Position numbers and translations under genes: made by a program | Notes under the pieces: model-generated | What the model was told of the DNA's origin: nothing | Database searches by the model: none | What the model saw: the letters and a program-made list of their open reading frames with translations, nothing else | Assembly (NCBI RefSeq): GCF_901709675.1 | Contig: NC_051102.1 | Location: 1,270,912-1,334,911 of the forward strand | DNA length: 64,000 nt | Reading direction: 5' to 3' | From: Syngnathus acus | Lineage: Eukaryota; Chordata; Actinopteri; Syngnathiformes; Syngnathidae | In this document: positions 12,015-25,009 of the stretch, piece by piece | How positions within the stretch are numbered: the first letter of the stretch is position 1 | Layout of the letters: each line of letters opens with the position of its first letter

Positions 12015-12447
12015 TACATACCTGCAAATCAGTGTGACTTACCTATGTTGCCTTTGCGAGACCAGTTCAGATATACGTCATCATGAATTTACACGATAAA
12101 TCGGGTGTGTTCGGACCTCCGCAGTGGAGGCTCTGCCGAACCCCTGAGACCGACTCACCGAACCACTAGGATTCGATCGAACCTAGGTTAAGAATAACTG
12201 ACCTAGAGTGAACCAAAAATGTCATCTACCACTGTCACATTATTTGATCACAAGAACGTGCGTAACTAACTATGTAACAACGATATAACTATTTATGTAA
12301 CAACGTGAAATATATTTACAAACTAATAGTAAAATCTCTCTCTCAATACATACTCCCGGTGTATTTAAACGTGATCTCTTATTACCCTTGCAATAATGAA
12401 TACTTTTATTTTGTATTATGCCAACAGTCTTCCAGACAAACATACTC

Positions 12448-12478
12448 ACTTCCGGCTTCTAGCAACTTCAGCGGAAGT
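12448..12478. promoter_or_regulatory. paired ETS sites upstream of sugt1
   Basis: ACTTCCGG (12448-12455) and GCGGAAGT (12471-12478) lie in opposite orientation, 70-100 bases before the sugt1 start codon. Such GABP/ELF-type sites are common in TATA-less housekeeping promoters. Function is inferred from motif and position only. Confidence 0.45.
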
Positions 12479-12548
12479 ACCATCTCACTAGCGCGTCTTG
12501 CTGGGCTGGCTAAAATAGAACTCTACCTGACCAACTAGCAACAGAGCG

Positions 12549-15500
12549 ATGGCTACTAAACTGTAAGTTAAATACTAACAATATGAAGAATAATAGAACA
12601 TTTGCTTGCACAATGGTTAGCTCCTAAATTGCTCTCTTTTCCTTTTGGTTTAGTAGTTTCCCTGACAGCCTCATTGACGAAGACCCACAGAAAGCTCTCG
12701 AGGTAAACATTTACTACCCATGCACTAGTTGTAAACACATGGATCAGAAATAGATTTGCAAGTGGCCGTGGTGGCGTTGATCGATTAGTAATTCAAGCTG
12801 CCACAGCTAGCTTTCTAAGACAATAACGTGGGTGCACACATGCAGGCTAACGTTAGCTTTTGCTTTGATTGTCACGAGCTAGCCTAGTTAGCCAAGGTAG
12901 CCTGCCTTGCACCCTCGTTGTGTATTATTGTCCATTGATTTTTGTCAAAAAGTTTGTGATCGGAAGATTAATAATTAGGCCATTTACGAGTTTGTCTGAG
13001 TATTTAAAATCCATATTGTGGTTTGGTCTAAGTCGCCATGGTAACTTGTGATGCAAATAGTTATCTTGAGTGTGTATCAGCCAAAGGTAAGAACAAGTAT
13101 CCTTTAAGTAGTTTTGTAAATTTTTATTTAAGTAGAATTTTAAACTGTGATGAATAACATAAGGGTCAACTAAGTAAAGACATTTGGCATTTATAAATCA
13201 CTGGATTCTCCCCCCAGCATTTTATATTAAAAAAAACTGAATTCTGTATATTTATCCATTACCAATATGAATAAATTTTCTCTTTAAAGGCAGTGAACGA
13301 GGCCTTGCAAGGAGACCCCGACAACACTGAGTGGCTCTGTCAGCGTGCCTATGCTTACATACTTCTCAAAAACTACAGCTGTAAGTCTTCATGTTTCCAG
13401 CCTTTTTTTTCAGGATTTCGGACCATTATTGTAGAATAGAATTATTTTGTATGAACAAGAAATGTATCATTTAGGATACTTTTATGTGAGCTTTTTCTGA
13501 GTGGACAAAACATTTGCTAACTTTCCCCTTTTCCCTACCATTATTTAAGAAAATCAAAATTGAAAAAAACAATCCCATCACAACATATTCTGTGTCACCT
13601 CTTTACAGGTGCTGTTAAAGATGCCAAGAAAGTGCAACAGCTGAATCCAGGCCTTTCCCTTGCCTTCATGCGAACAGGGTGTGTATTGTGGGTGTGGGAT
13701 TGGTCAAGAAAATTGTATATTTCTAATAAATATGTAGCTAGTAATAAATACGCTAATTTCTGGACAACAAAACACACCACATGAAAGCTGTAGAAGCAGC
13801 TAAATTTAGCCATGTTAGCTGTTGCTGTCATGTTGTCGGTTGCCAAAGAAACAACAGAGATGTGAGTCGCACTGCAGAGATGGCTGTATTTATCACACTC
13901 GTTCTCTATGCTATTTAAACTCAACTCAAGATTCTTATATTCACTCTCAATAGCTCCTTAAACAGTAGTGCACCGGTATGCATACAAACATCTGCATTTC
14001 TCTGTTAAGGCAGCCCGTCCCGCCCTCATATGCCTCCAACCACAAATGGCTGATGAATTTTCAGTCAAGACGGTTTTAACCGTCCATTGTGTTCTCTTAC
14101 TTTATCGGTCAGATGTGACAACTCCGGGTAAATCTATTGGTGGCTTGAAGCTTAACGGTAAAACTTCATAAATAAACCATGTCACATTAAAAGCCACACA
14201 TTACTACTTTGGCAGCCACTTTTGTGCTTTAATCGGTACTCTCTCCTGGGTCATTTGTGTTGTTGGAATCAAGAAAGCATAAGCAGCCATTTCTTGTTTT
14301 TTTTTATGTTTTCATACCTACAGAATAGCAGAGTACCATCTGAACCACTATGAGTCAGCCCATGCAGCGTTCACTCAGGGACAACAACTGGATGGTGGGG
14401 GATTCTTTTGCAATTACGTGTTTGTCTGTCTGTTTGTCTCTGACATTTTTTATACATTTGCTGACGTTTGCTCGCTGCAAAGTGATTAACTACAGTCTCT
14501 GTTTGTGGTTTTTCAAAGGAAAGCCAACCATGACAGACCTGTTTGAAAATACAACTACTAATGTCAACTATCAAGACATTGTTAGATATCTTATGTGTAT
14601 AAATTTATTTTGAAAAAAAAAACAGAGAGCATCTTGTTTTTGTGTTTGACAGTTTCTGACAAGTCATTTGAGGTTTGGATCAAGCGATGTGAGGAGATGT
14701 TGGGTGGTGAGTATTATGTTTTCCAGTTTATTTGTACATCACATGAAACTGATATTTGAACAGGTAGGCATGTGTGTGTGCGTGCGCGTATGCGTGCGCG
14801 TGTATGCGTGCATGTGTGTTTTTTTTTTTTATTATTATTTATTATATAAAATACCCACTGTTCAACCATAAACCTGCTGAAGCAGAGTTCATTGAAAGAT
14901 GTAGCCCATAGGTGTCAAACTCAAGGCCCAGGGGCCAGATATAAGCCCATCCCATATCATTTTATGTGGCCCGCGAAGACAACTTGTGCATCGACTTCAT
15001 GTGTCAATACTAAAGTTACAGTACGTCTTCACAAACATTGCTCGCAGTTTTTATTAGCATTCATCTTTTAAAAATATTTGAACAGTTTTGACTAGTGTCT
15101 TATTTAAAAAATCTTCAGTTTTTTACATAGCCTACACAGCATGTAGTAGAAGGTGTTGACAGTCATAATGGCCCTCTGAAGGAAACTGAGTAGGATGTGG
15201 CCTGCAACAAAAATGAGTTTGACCCACTTGATGTAGCTCATATCATGTTGTCTCAACCATCTTGTGTAAACGACAAATATGCTTCATGCATCTGCCAGCG
15301 GGGTGTGATTCATCAACGTTGGAGAGCCCCAATTAGACTGATCCCCTTCATAAGCCCACCAAGACAGCAGACAAGCACTCACCCGCATCCATGACCTGAT
15401 TAAGACAACATAACGTGCTTCTTGTCGTCTCTTTCCTCTTCACTGTCCGTGTTCTCTCTGTATGTTGATGCCAGTGAATATTGTTTATCTGGATGAAGTA

Positions 15501-18500
15501 CAATTCAGGCTTCCTCATGCTCACAAAATATGCTTATTGGTTTTTATTTTTTATTGGGCATGGGTGGTCCAGTAAACAAGCCGGTGGCAAATTTGTGTTG
15601 CATTTCTTAGTTGTCAATTCGTCTTGCTGAGGAAAAAGAACTAGTGTGGAAAAAGTCAGACTTGAATTGTTTAGAAGATGAGTTAAACCTTTGCACGTCA
15701 CACAACCAGATTTTCCTTTTTCATCCTGCAGAAAAGCCGCACAACGGCAGTGACTCGGTGAGTTCTGCATGGCCACCTGGGGGAGTCGTTGGTCCTCCGC
15801 GTCAATAACACAAGTTCTCTCTGTATAGCTACCCACAAAACTCATTGTATATCCGTCTTATTTGTTTTGTTTGCTTTGTTTCTTGCTTAACATAATGTTG
15901 TTCTCTTTTTATATAATTGCTTTGGGGCTAAATGATGCAGCAAATACCAGTAGTGCCACATGTGAAGTAAGTATACCACATAATTATGGATTTGTTGCTA
16001 TGCTAATGGAATGTTTTGATACAGTCACAGCGAGATTTGAGCCATGGGTTCATCGCCTTAATTTTTATTCCACAAGCGTTAATCAAAAACGCACGTATAT
16101 ACTAACCTAAAGGAGGAGCAAAGAAAAGAAAATTGACTTCCACTTCAAGAATAGAGGGCTTCTAGTTTTGCACATACAATATCGCAAACAGAAGTATTTT
16201 TTTGAATTACAGTTGGTAGCCTAATAAAGTGTTTAACCCATTTGAATGTATTTCAGACCATTCGCTCATTGGGTGTCTCTTGCAGACATGACTGGTACCA
16301 AACAGAATCTCAAGTCATCGTCTCTGTTATGGCAAGAAATGTGCCGAAGGACGTTGTGTGTGTCAACTTCATGGAACAAGAGGTATAAATGCCCTCTTGA
16401 GTTTAAACCATTTTTATTTTAATGTGTGCACATCTGATGCTTGACAGATTGATTTGCTTGTACCGTTCAAACTGAACTGGCAGAAAGCGTGACTTTGCCG
16501 TGTCCGCGACTCAAACACCAGTCCACATTCTCCCACATACATGTTCCCCACGGGCTAACTATTCTTCTAGTGATGTCTTGTTAACGTTGCCCCCAAAGTG
16601 TAGCTCTAAGAACAATTTAGCCTCTCCCCATTCGCCTACCTCTTAATTGCCTGAAGATAGGAGGTGTAACTGATCTCGGAACAGCCGCACTGGGCCCGCG
16701 CCTCTGGGGACAGTCGTCTTTCTCTCCCCTTTATATTTCTACTCTTCTCGTCTCTCAGCGGCTGACTGCAGGGCACCCCGGGGAACAACTTTGTCTTTTT
16801 CATAAAATATAAGAATAACAAATGGAGTTTACCATCAAGAAATCCTCGTTCTAAATCACATAGTCACATATCTGTATTTCACACCAAAGCTCCCTCTGTG
16901 GTGCGAAGGCAGATACGTTTGCGCTTTTACTAGGTCACTATATACAAAGGAAATTAAAGATGAAAGGCAAGAGTTCCATTTCTTTTCCCTGGCGGATGAG
17001 TACGCTGCACTTGTATACCTACATCCAGACACCGCCGGAATTCTTGATGCGATGAATATTAAGGCTCTGATTCTTTTAAGAATTGCCCAAAGCGACACGC
17101 TAACTGTCGAAGTTTTTGTTCCAGATGAATTATTTCATTTAGGCCTGATTGAATTGGAGCCAGTGTGTTTTCAGCTTTGTTTGCTGAGCCAAACTGCAGG
17201 CACTTGTCGACTTTCTAGTCATGTTCTATATAAGGGCACCTTTTGGCTTGTGATAAGCGTGGGCATTTGGGACCGTGCCGAGGTTACGTTGCTCGCTGTA
17301 AGTTAACAAGCCACCCATCCGCTCCCAATGAGTGACAGACCGGCCGTGTATAGGAGCTGTCTGGCCCTCCTTCGTCTCTAATCACACTGCGGCCACAGGG
17401 GACAGCAGCACCAAATCAGATGTTTATTTTTCTTGAACATGCAGATGTCTCCAAAGTATTCAGCGCTCTGAAGAATTTAACAACATCCATTAAACATTTA
17501 CATTTGTATTTGTCTATGTGAGTGATTGTTCAGAAATGGTAGTCAGTGACCTTTTTTTTTTTTAACAACTTGTTATCCACGTGCTTTCTGCAGCTCTCAG
17601 CTTCAATAAGGCTGACATCTGGGGAAAATTACAACCTCAACCTCCACCTTCTGCATCCCATCATCCCACAACAAAGCACCTTCCGGGTTCTCACCACCAA
17701 GGTATGCTGTTTGTTTGGGCTGTGCGTGACCTTAGAACAGCTTTTAAAACAAGGCTGTGAACATTTATGAAGGAAGATGATGATAATCATTTAAAGTGGA
17801 CATCTGTGCTTGTTGCTCAATGAGAGTCATACACGTTAAAAAAAATGTTTGTAATGAGACAGATGACATGTTTATGAATCAGAAACAGACTTGAAAGCTG
17901 CCATTTTGTGTTATTCCGTGATCCTTAACCGTGAGAGCAGTTGCATAAATAGCAAAATTTGATGTATCTGTATCAAGACATTGAAAATACCACCCACCAT
18001 GATGTGAAATATTTTAATTTGTGGGAGATCTGCACTAGTTTGACTAGTTCCGTCCAATATTACGCAGCCACTATGTCCAGTCTTCTCAGTAATTCTGTTT
18101 TGTTTCTGATACATTTGGCACCAACATTTGTTGAACTATTGAACTAGCTGCCACTTCCCATAGTTCCTTAATGCCGCTAAAGCTCTCTGAAAGAGAAGAG
18201 ATGAAGAAATCCTCGCCGGCTATACACGTTGAGGTCGGGGATTCGCTCTGTCCTACTCATGCAGTCATTCAGGCTGCACACTTTTGAGTTCCTCAGCACT
18301 TTTAAAGTGATTACGGGCCTAATGAGCGCGAAGGGCACTGTTTTAAAACTATAAACTAATTAGTGGGTATTAGAGTTTGATGTGTGCTAATGACTGTGTG
18401 CAGATTCAAAGTTTTGCCCGTTGTCAAGTTTTATCCTGAGTCTACGGACTAAAGGTTCATTTTTGTGGCAGTTATTGGTGTCTTTTCAGGGTTGGCCAAT

Positions 18501-21500
18501 GTAGAATTTGCTAAACTGTCAATGGATTTTAGCCCAGTCTTCATTTAATGAACTACATTCTCATCTCATCTTCATTAAGCTATGAAAATTCATAGTGATT
18601 CAGTAGCAGTTATTATTTAATGTGGAGGTTTGAATCCCGTCTAGTCTAGTTTTGTGCATTGACGACATTTTTTTCAGTAACAAGAATCATCTCACTGATT
18701 AACACTAGTCTGAAGAAAGATATTTCTCATCCAGGTATGTCCAAGAGAATGTGAGAGGAGTGTTGAATTTTTAGACTCTCCTTGAAAATTCAGTAATTAC
18801 TTGCACAGAAGCTTCTCTTCCTTTGTGCCCATTGTCTCCACTTGCCACGGAGTGCTGACCCGAACCCAAAAAAAGTACCTTGGCTCTTCCATGGCAACAG
18901 CAGACACTGCATACCAAGGTGCACGTCTGCTGCTACTTAATGAGGGCCTACTCTGAGCGACTTAGTCATTTTAGGCAGCCTCTTTGTACATCTACACGTC
19001 TTTCTTTTTTTTAACTCCTGATATGCTGTCTTTGACTTTTTCTACTGTCAGTCTCCGAGGCCCCCTCATGACACGCACACACCACCGTTCCTTAACGCTG
19101 GCGCACACCCATACAGACAGACAGACACACACACACAAACACTCACACGCACCTACCTTGAGGATAATGCGGCAGAGTGTTCAAACCTCCCCACAAAGCC
19201 CTGACTGTGTGCTTGGTGCTTGGTCCACTGGGCTTCTCTGGTATACATGGCCCTTAGGTATGTGCACTCACACACACACAGACACACACACACATACACA
19301 GCCCTCATTAGTAACTCGGTTCCAAAATGACTTAGGTGACCACGTGTGTACGCTTGCATGACAATGTGAACCTATGAAGCCTCGTTTCAATTTTCCCGAG
19401 TTGTTTTCTCTGATTACCTTCGAGTAGAAAAGTCACTTGGAGGTGTGGAAGATTGGCGAAATCAAGTTTCTTCACACTTGCGGCGTGTATTTGAAGTGAG
19501 CCTTTAAAAAAAAAAAAAAAAAGGATACGTTGCTTTGAGAGCTGTCGATTGATTCTGAGATAGAGTTCTTGCGCCACAGTCATCTCCTTGTTGTCTTTAA
19601 AAGAATCTTATTAGTGGTGCGCTAACATGCATACACACGCTTGTGCTCATACAAACACAAATTCAAATTTGACAACAGGCTAAAGAGTAATCTTTCAACA
19701 TCATTCCTTTCCAAGTATGTGTGTGTTTGGTCACACATTATTGTCAGTCTGACCTCTTCCTGTCCACCACCACAACAGACATTCCAACCGCAGGGGTCAC
19801 CGCCACAACAGCGAGCCAATTACACACCAGTGTGTTTGATCAGAGCAGACGGCTGATATGCGCACGAGCACGCAAGCACACAAATGTACACGTAAACACA
19901 ACTTGAAATCCACATTTATTTTTGTGTTCAATCCAAAGCTAATCTTTTTTTCTGCAAATAGCTCGTATTGTCTTCCCTCTTTAATTTTCATGCCTAAAAT
20001 GTAAAGATTTATTTCATAAACGTGTCGTTGGAGCTGAGGCTTTATGAAATCCGCAGGGTTCTGAAAAAAAGAAGGCGCTTAGGAGGGGACATTTGACAAG
20101 TGACACGAGACCCCAGTGCCACTCTGTAAATAATGTGTGCGTGCGTGCATGCGTGTGCATGTGTGCGCCCCCCGAGGTCCTGATGGTGGTGGCCCTCCAT
20201 GTGGTTATGCTGTCACATTCCTTTACGGGCCGTCGCTTCGCCTGTCACACACACGGAAACGCACACAGCGCCTGGCCTGCCATTTCGTTAAAAGGCAGGA
20301 AACGCAGATGTGGCAGCAGATTAATGTTGTATGGCCCAGAAGCACGCACACGGACACATGCACATGCATAAAGTCCACCACATTTAGCACTACAAAAATA
20401 TTTAAGACCCTGGTGTCACCTGCAACACTGGCTGGCCTTTTTTACATTATTTGTTATTCGTTCGAGGAGTTTCAACCCGTTTCAGAAGAAATCTACTCGC
20501 AAGATCGTTGTGATTATTGATGAGCAGTGAAAATTGTTATTAATGTGTGTGTAACATTAGTGGGAAACACCATGAATAAAAAAGCAGAAATTAGCATAAT
20601 CACCAACACTAAGTACCGAGACCACTACTACTTTTGCTACATAAACTTTCCTGGAAAAAAAGTGACGGATAATTTTAAAGAAAGACCTACCGTATTTTTG
20701 GGACTATAAGGCGCACCTAAAAACCTAAAATTTTCTCAAAAGCCAACAGTGCCTTATAGTCCGGTGCGCCTTATATATGGACCAAATTCCTAAATTTAAA
20801 CTGGCCCGAAGCATTGTGTCATGAAATCAATCGTAAGTGGCCCGCTGAAGACTATGAATCATGAATCAAAAAGACTATGGATCATTATTTTGTGATTATA
20901 AAGTAATTTGTTGCGTCTGAAGTTAAAATAAAAAAGATAAAATGGAGAATGATTTGATTTGTATTAAAAATCTGACATGATGCCTTAATGGTGGGCCTTA
21001 TATAAGGACAAAGTTTTAAAATGGGCCATTCATTGAAGGTGCGCCGTATAGTCCGGTGCACCTTATAGTCTGGAAAATATGGTATATATATTCGAAAATA
21101 GTCATTTTCCTTAGATTTACATGAAATTGATGCAAATTTTCTAGTCTTCAAATTTTTCATTTCTAGTTCCTGATTATAAAATAGCCACAAAATGGCAGCC
21201 TTGAAAAGATGCTTGCATGTGTGCCGATACCTGATGTCGCTACTTGACCATCCCTATCAAACAATTCCACTGTGCCCACTTTTCACAGATTGGGAAGAAT
21301 GTTTGAAAATGGGTCCTGCTTAAAACCAGTGTGACCAATAGAACCAAGAATTTTTTATTTTGTTTACTGCTACATCAAATGGTGGCCCTTAGAGCGACCT
21401 AAACTAAAGCCACACACCAAGGTAATTAATTAGACAGGAGCAATCTTTTTTTTTTCTCCTCTCTTTTCTCCCTGTCTGCACTCTGTGGCACTCTGCCTCC

Positions 21501-21863
21501 TCTTCACCACTTGTCCACCTCTGATTTCCTCTCCAATTCTGGCACCCTCATAAATGAAGCAACACATTGCCCAGCAGAGCGGAAATGTTCCCTAATTGCA
21601 CTGACATAACTAAGGCTGCCTTGCACATGCACACAGATTTATATACATCAGACACACACGTCATTAATGGTCGGTGGCATGGGTCTTACAACTGACTGTA
21701 TCTTGCGTGTTTGGCTGGTATGTGCTTGTCAGGGTAGCTCAACATTAAATGCAAGTCCATGCCAGGGTTTGCTGCATTGTTTTCTTCCTCTCATGTTTTC
21801 CTGGTGTAATGATTTGGATCAGATGCTCTGTAATGCCCCCATATACTCACACAGTTGCCAGCG

Positions 21864-21932
<69 letters not shown>

Positions 21933-24074
21933 CCTGCTCATTCCATCTCTCACACTAGCCCTCTGGCTGACAGGCATCTCGTTAGTGCAGTATGTCTGTC
22001 AGTGTGCTACAAGATTGAGCTGTGCCCCCGCATATCCCCCGATGTGTCGTTCTCCCCCTCTCACACAAATGCACACTCACCGAGGCCGAGTCGACCGACG
22101 GCGGCTCAGAACAGACACACTCTGTGGCCTCAATAATGATCAGATGTCATGTATCTTCACTCTAATATGTCACTCTAATAGAAGTGTTATTTTTGTCCCC
22201 ACGCACCAAAGAAAAACATTTTGTTACACATTGTTATCTCCCTTGTTCCTTCCCCTCCCCTCGCTTCTCCTCCCCTTATCTGTCAGGTGGAGATGAAGAT
22301 GAAGAAGACAGATGCCATCAGATGGGAGAAGCTCGAGGGAGAGGGACAGGAATCCAACCTCAAACACTTCGATCCAAGTCAGTCCGTAGTTTTTGCATTT
22401 GTGCCGCCTCCGTCGACTACCGAAGCCTCGTGTTCGTTTTCTCTCCTGCTCTCGCACACTGCCTCCTTCCAAAAGTCATTTTGTGCTCTCAAAGAAAAAG
22501 TGGCAAGTCCAGCTCTCCTAGTCTTTTCATTAGTGTGACAGCAGAAATGTGGAGCAGAAAAAAGGAGAGTTCTGACAGCTTAATATAACTCTCCCACGTT
22601 CTATTGCCAAAAGACTTAATCGCTTTTGTGAGCCTGGACGCAGATGGAAAAGTTGAAGTGTGAAATCAAACTATCCATTGCCTTCAACCCGCTCAACCTC
22701 ATTTGGTGTTTACTCGCTGTCGCGTTTTAACACGAGCGTTGACATCCCCTATTATGAGATCACACCGCTTTGGGTCCACACTTGGCCCCAATACGTCTGC
22801 TTCTTATTTGGTTTCTTATTTATGCAAATCTGCGTCCGGATTACATGCATCACCCTTCCCATTGAGCCGTTATTGCAGCCTTGCAGGAAATGCACAAATG
22901 CGATCATCTGATCCCTCGCTCCATTGAAATGCAAAATGGTTTTCTGACCGCATGTGGGTTAAGCGATAAACTAGCATTTTAAAACCCAAAAGTGACTTTG
23001 ATTTGTTCAAGTATCATCAAAGCAAATCATTTCTCTGTCAGTAATTAAAACATCCATTGTGTTGCCAAAGCAGCTGTCCAACAAGCGTTCTTGTTGCAAC
23101 CAGATCAGCACCCGACATCGTCTCAAAACAACCGCAAATGGGACAAGATGGTGGTGGACATTACCGAGGAGGAGAAAAATGAGAAGTTGGAGGGCGACGC
23201 GGCGCTCAACCAGCTCTTCCAGCAAATCTATTCGGATGGCTCGGACGAAATCAAGCGCGCCATGAACAAGTCTTTTGTGAGTGCAATCTTTCGGCATTTA
23301 CGCAAACATTAACATAATTGTCGTTCCCTGTCAGCCCAGTCGGGATTACAGCACACAGTCACTCCTTGTACGGAGTCTCTTCTCATCTGAATTTAGCAGG
23401 CTTTGCACTGTGACAAAATTACACAACTGAAAAATGCATATGTATTGCAAAATGATGTGTTATGGCAGAATTCTCCTCCAAAGAAAAAGCCATTGATCCA
23501 GTTGGGTGTAGCTCTAGTGTCGGCCATTTTGTGCAATGCTGTTTTTGTGCTTTCACTTGAACCTTTGGCACTACTTGCTTCTAAATTATCGCAAGATGGT
23601 GCTCAACCGAGGCATGAGAACGCAGTTGTCACAGCTAACACGGGAATCTGGTGCGGGTTTTTTTGAACTAGTTTGAAAGATAGTTTTGTCTTGCGCATGA
23701 AGTGTGGAGAAGAAAAGACGCGAGTCAGTTCATCAGCGTGAAGTGCTGACTGTCATCCGACTGAATCCTGTGATTTGGGTTTAGCCCCCCGAGTGTTTTA
23801 TTTTCTTTTTTTACATAATGAATAAAAGCAGCACTGCTGCCGTCAACTGATTTAGGGTGTAAGCATTTTGAAGCAAAGAGGTGATTCATAACAAGACTGC
23901 CAATGAAATAGCTGCCCCATCCCACTGCAGTGATTTTTTATTTATTTTTTCCTCTCCCCTTTGCCTGTGCAGACGGAGTCAAACGGCACGGTCCTGAGCA
24001 CCAATTGGAAAGATGTTGGCAAGAGAAAAGTGGAAGCGAGCCCACCCGATGATGTTGAGTTGAAAAAGAACTGA
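12549..24074 (+). CDS. sugt1: SGT1 homologue, HSP90 co-chaperone and kinetochore assembly factor (13 coding exons)
   Basis: Cytosolic/nuclear adaptor that links HSP90 to client complexes such as kinetochore, SCF ligase and NLR proteins. Exons: 12549-12562, 12654-12702, 13290-13380, 13609-13678, 14324-14394, 14653-14706, 15732-15757, 15941-15966, 16286-16382, 17594-17701, 22287-22377, 23071-23276 and 23973-24074. Phases agree throughout and give 334 residues; human isoforms are 333 and 365. Domains: degenerate TPR region, residues about 5-98 ([12 protein letters not shown], then [17 protein letters not shown]); CS domain about 134-225 ([10 protein letters not shown] ... [15 protein letters not shown] ... 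RWEKLEGEG); SGS domain about 245-334 ([20 protein letters not shown] ... [11 protein letters not shown]). Two coding exons are only 26 bases long. The acceptor of exon 12 is a tandem AAGCAG, so one residue is optional. The intron between exons 10 and 11 (4.6 kb) is the largest. The first exon codes for fewer than five residues, so the start is set by homology of the following residues. Confidence 0.95.
14907..15230. mobile_element. hAT MITE in sugt1 intron 6, same family as 9021-9690
   Basis: The left end reads ATAGGTGTCAAACTCAAGGC and the right end GAGTTTGACCCACTTG. The flanks ATGTAGCC and ATGTAGCT match at 7 of 8 bases, an aged hAT target duplication. The internal part shares the GTGGCCCGCG and ATAATGGCCCTC motifs with the copy at 9021-9690 but lies in the opposite orientation. 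It is non-coding. Confidence 0.75.
20690..21082. mobile_element. MITE with TA flanks and ACTATAAGGCGCACC ends
   Basis: The left end CCGTATTTTTGGGACTATAA and the right end, read on the other strand as CCATATTTTCCAGACTATAA, form an imperfect terminal inverted repeat continuing into AGGCGCACC. TA dinucleotides flank both ends. Internal copies of the CCTTATAGTCCGGTGC motif occur near both ends. It is non-coding. A mariner-like mobiliser is inferred from the TA flanks only. Confidence 0.65.
21866..21930. repeat. (CA)n microsatellite
   Basis: About 65 bases of uninterrupted CA in sugt1 intron 10. Confidence 0.95.
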
Positions 24075-24985
24075 ACACCTCCCTCGCTTTTTCTTCTTTT
24101 CTTTTTTTCCCCCTGGGTTTGACCTGATCGTTCTCTACCTAACCCCGTCTGAAGTTCAGCGGGAGGGCTTCAAAACTTTTTGCTTTCCGCCTTCCACAGC
24201 ATTTCACAACTGCGCTGTGTTCACTCAAGCGACTCCTCCCACCCACTAGTAAGTTCATTTCAGCTCAGCTCACCATTATGCTGTCTAGAATGGCAAGCTG
24301 ATGAGTACAGGATGTCTATGAAACATAAGAGGTGCCTGCAATACAAACTTGGAATGTACTCTTCGAATTACATTTTGAATGGTTTTTTTTAAATCCATTG
24401 TAGCGTTGGAAAGGCAAAATGTAGACCACTTGCAAAATACAACAACGGAGTTTAATGCACAACATCCGGCTTGTTCCCTCAGCTAGCCATGCGGCGTGTT
24501 TATTTATTAGCAAAAACGACAAGCCTTGTTCAACAAAACACGTGTGTTATTCCCCTCATGTTGCTACATGGGATTGTTGGCAGTTATAGTTCTTGTCAAC
24601 CAATCACCAGCCTGCACCAAAATATGCGTTGGTAGCATGTCAAACCTAAATGCACCAAACTGTTTGGTGGCATAGTGTTCATAACCTCGAAAGGCCTCCC
24701 TTGCCTATCTGTTAATTTGAATACGTTGAAAGATTTGAATTATATAATTAAGGACAGAGAAGGAAATAGACAAAAACATCCGTTTGTTTTAAAGGCCTTT
24801 ATGATTTCACGTTATCAGCGCTTGTATAGAAATGTAAAGTTAACCATTTGAGCTCATGTAGATGTTTTAAATGATTACTTTGGAAGTCTTTTCTTTTTGC
24901 TTTGCACTTGTGCTCAGTAAGAGATCCCAGTAAGTGGTATGACGCCGCTTGTTGCACCCATGTGATCCCTCCCATCCAAGGTCTA

Positions 24986-24991
24986 AATAAA
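24986..24991 (+). terminator. sugt1: candidate polyadenylation signal of sugt1
   Basis: AATAAA on the gene's strand about 910 bases after the stop codon, followed by a T/GT-rich stretch (TTTCTTGTTTGTCAC). This implies a 3' UTR of roughly 0.9 kb. No closer canonical AATAAA was seen. Confidence 0.55.
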
Positions 24992-25009
24992 AGGTTTCTT
25001 GTTTGTCAC

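Larger units (their letters stand above)
10188..12200. mobile_element. non-autonomous hAT element split by a Tc1 insertion
   Basis: The left end CAGTGGTTCTTAAC and the right end GTTAAGAATAACTG form a terminal inverted repeat with 12 of 14 matches. A perfect 8-bp target duplication ACCTAGAG flanks it (10180-10187 and 12201-12208). After removing the Tc1 element at 10393-12014, about 390 bases of hAT remain, with no transposase. GAACCC/GGGTTC motifs are mirrored near both ends. Confidence 0.85.
17702..22286 (+). other. sugt1: large sugt1 intron 10
   Basis: A 4.6-kb intron with no supported coding sequence. It holds a MITE with TA flanks (20690-21082), a (CA)n array (21866-21930), several shorter CA/GT tracts near 19065-19300, 19625-19660, 19860-19900 and 20135-20370, and a poly-A tract near 19506. 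The CA-driven open frames here are low complexity, not genes. Confidence 0.8.

Noticed and set aside
22184-22588. Open frames of over 100 residues around sugt1 exon 11
   Set aside because: They overlap the true exon in other frames or read into the intron; the sugt1 frame is the supported one.
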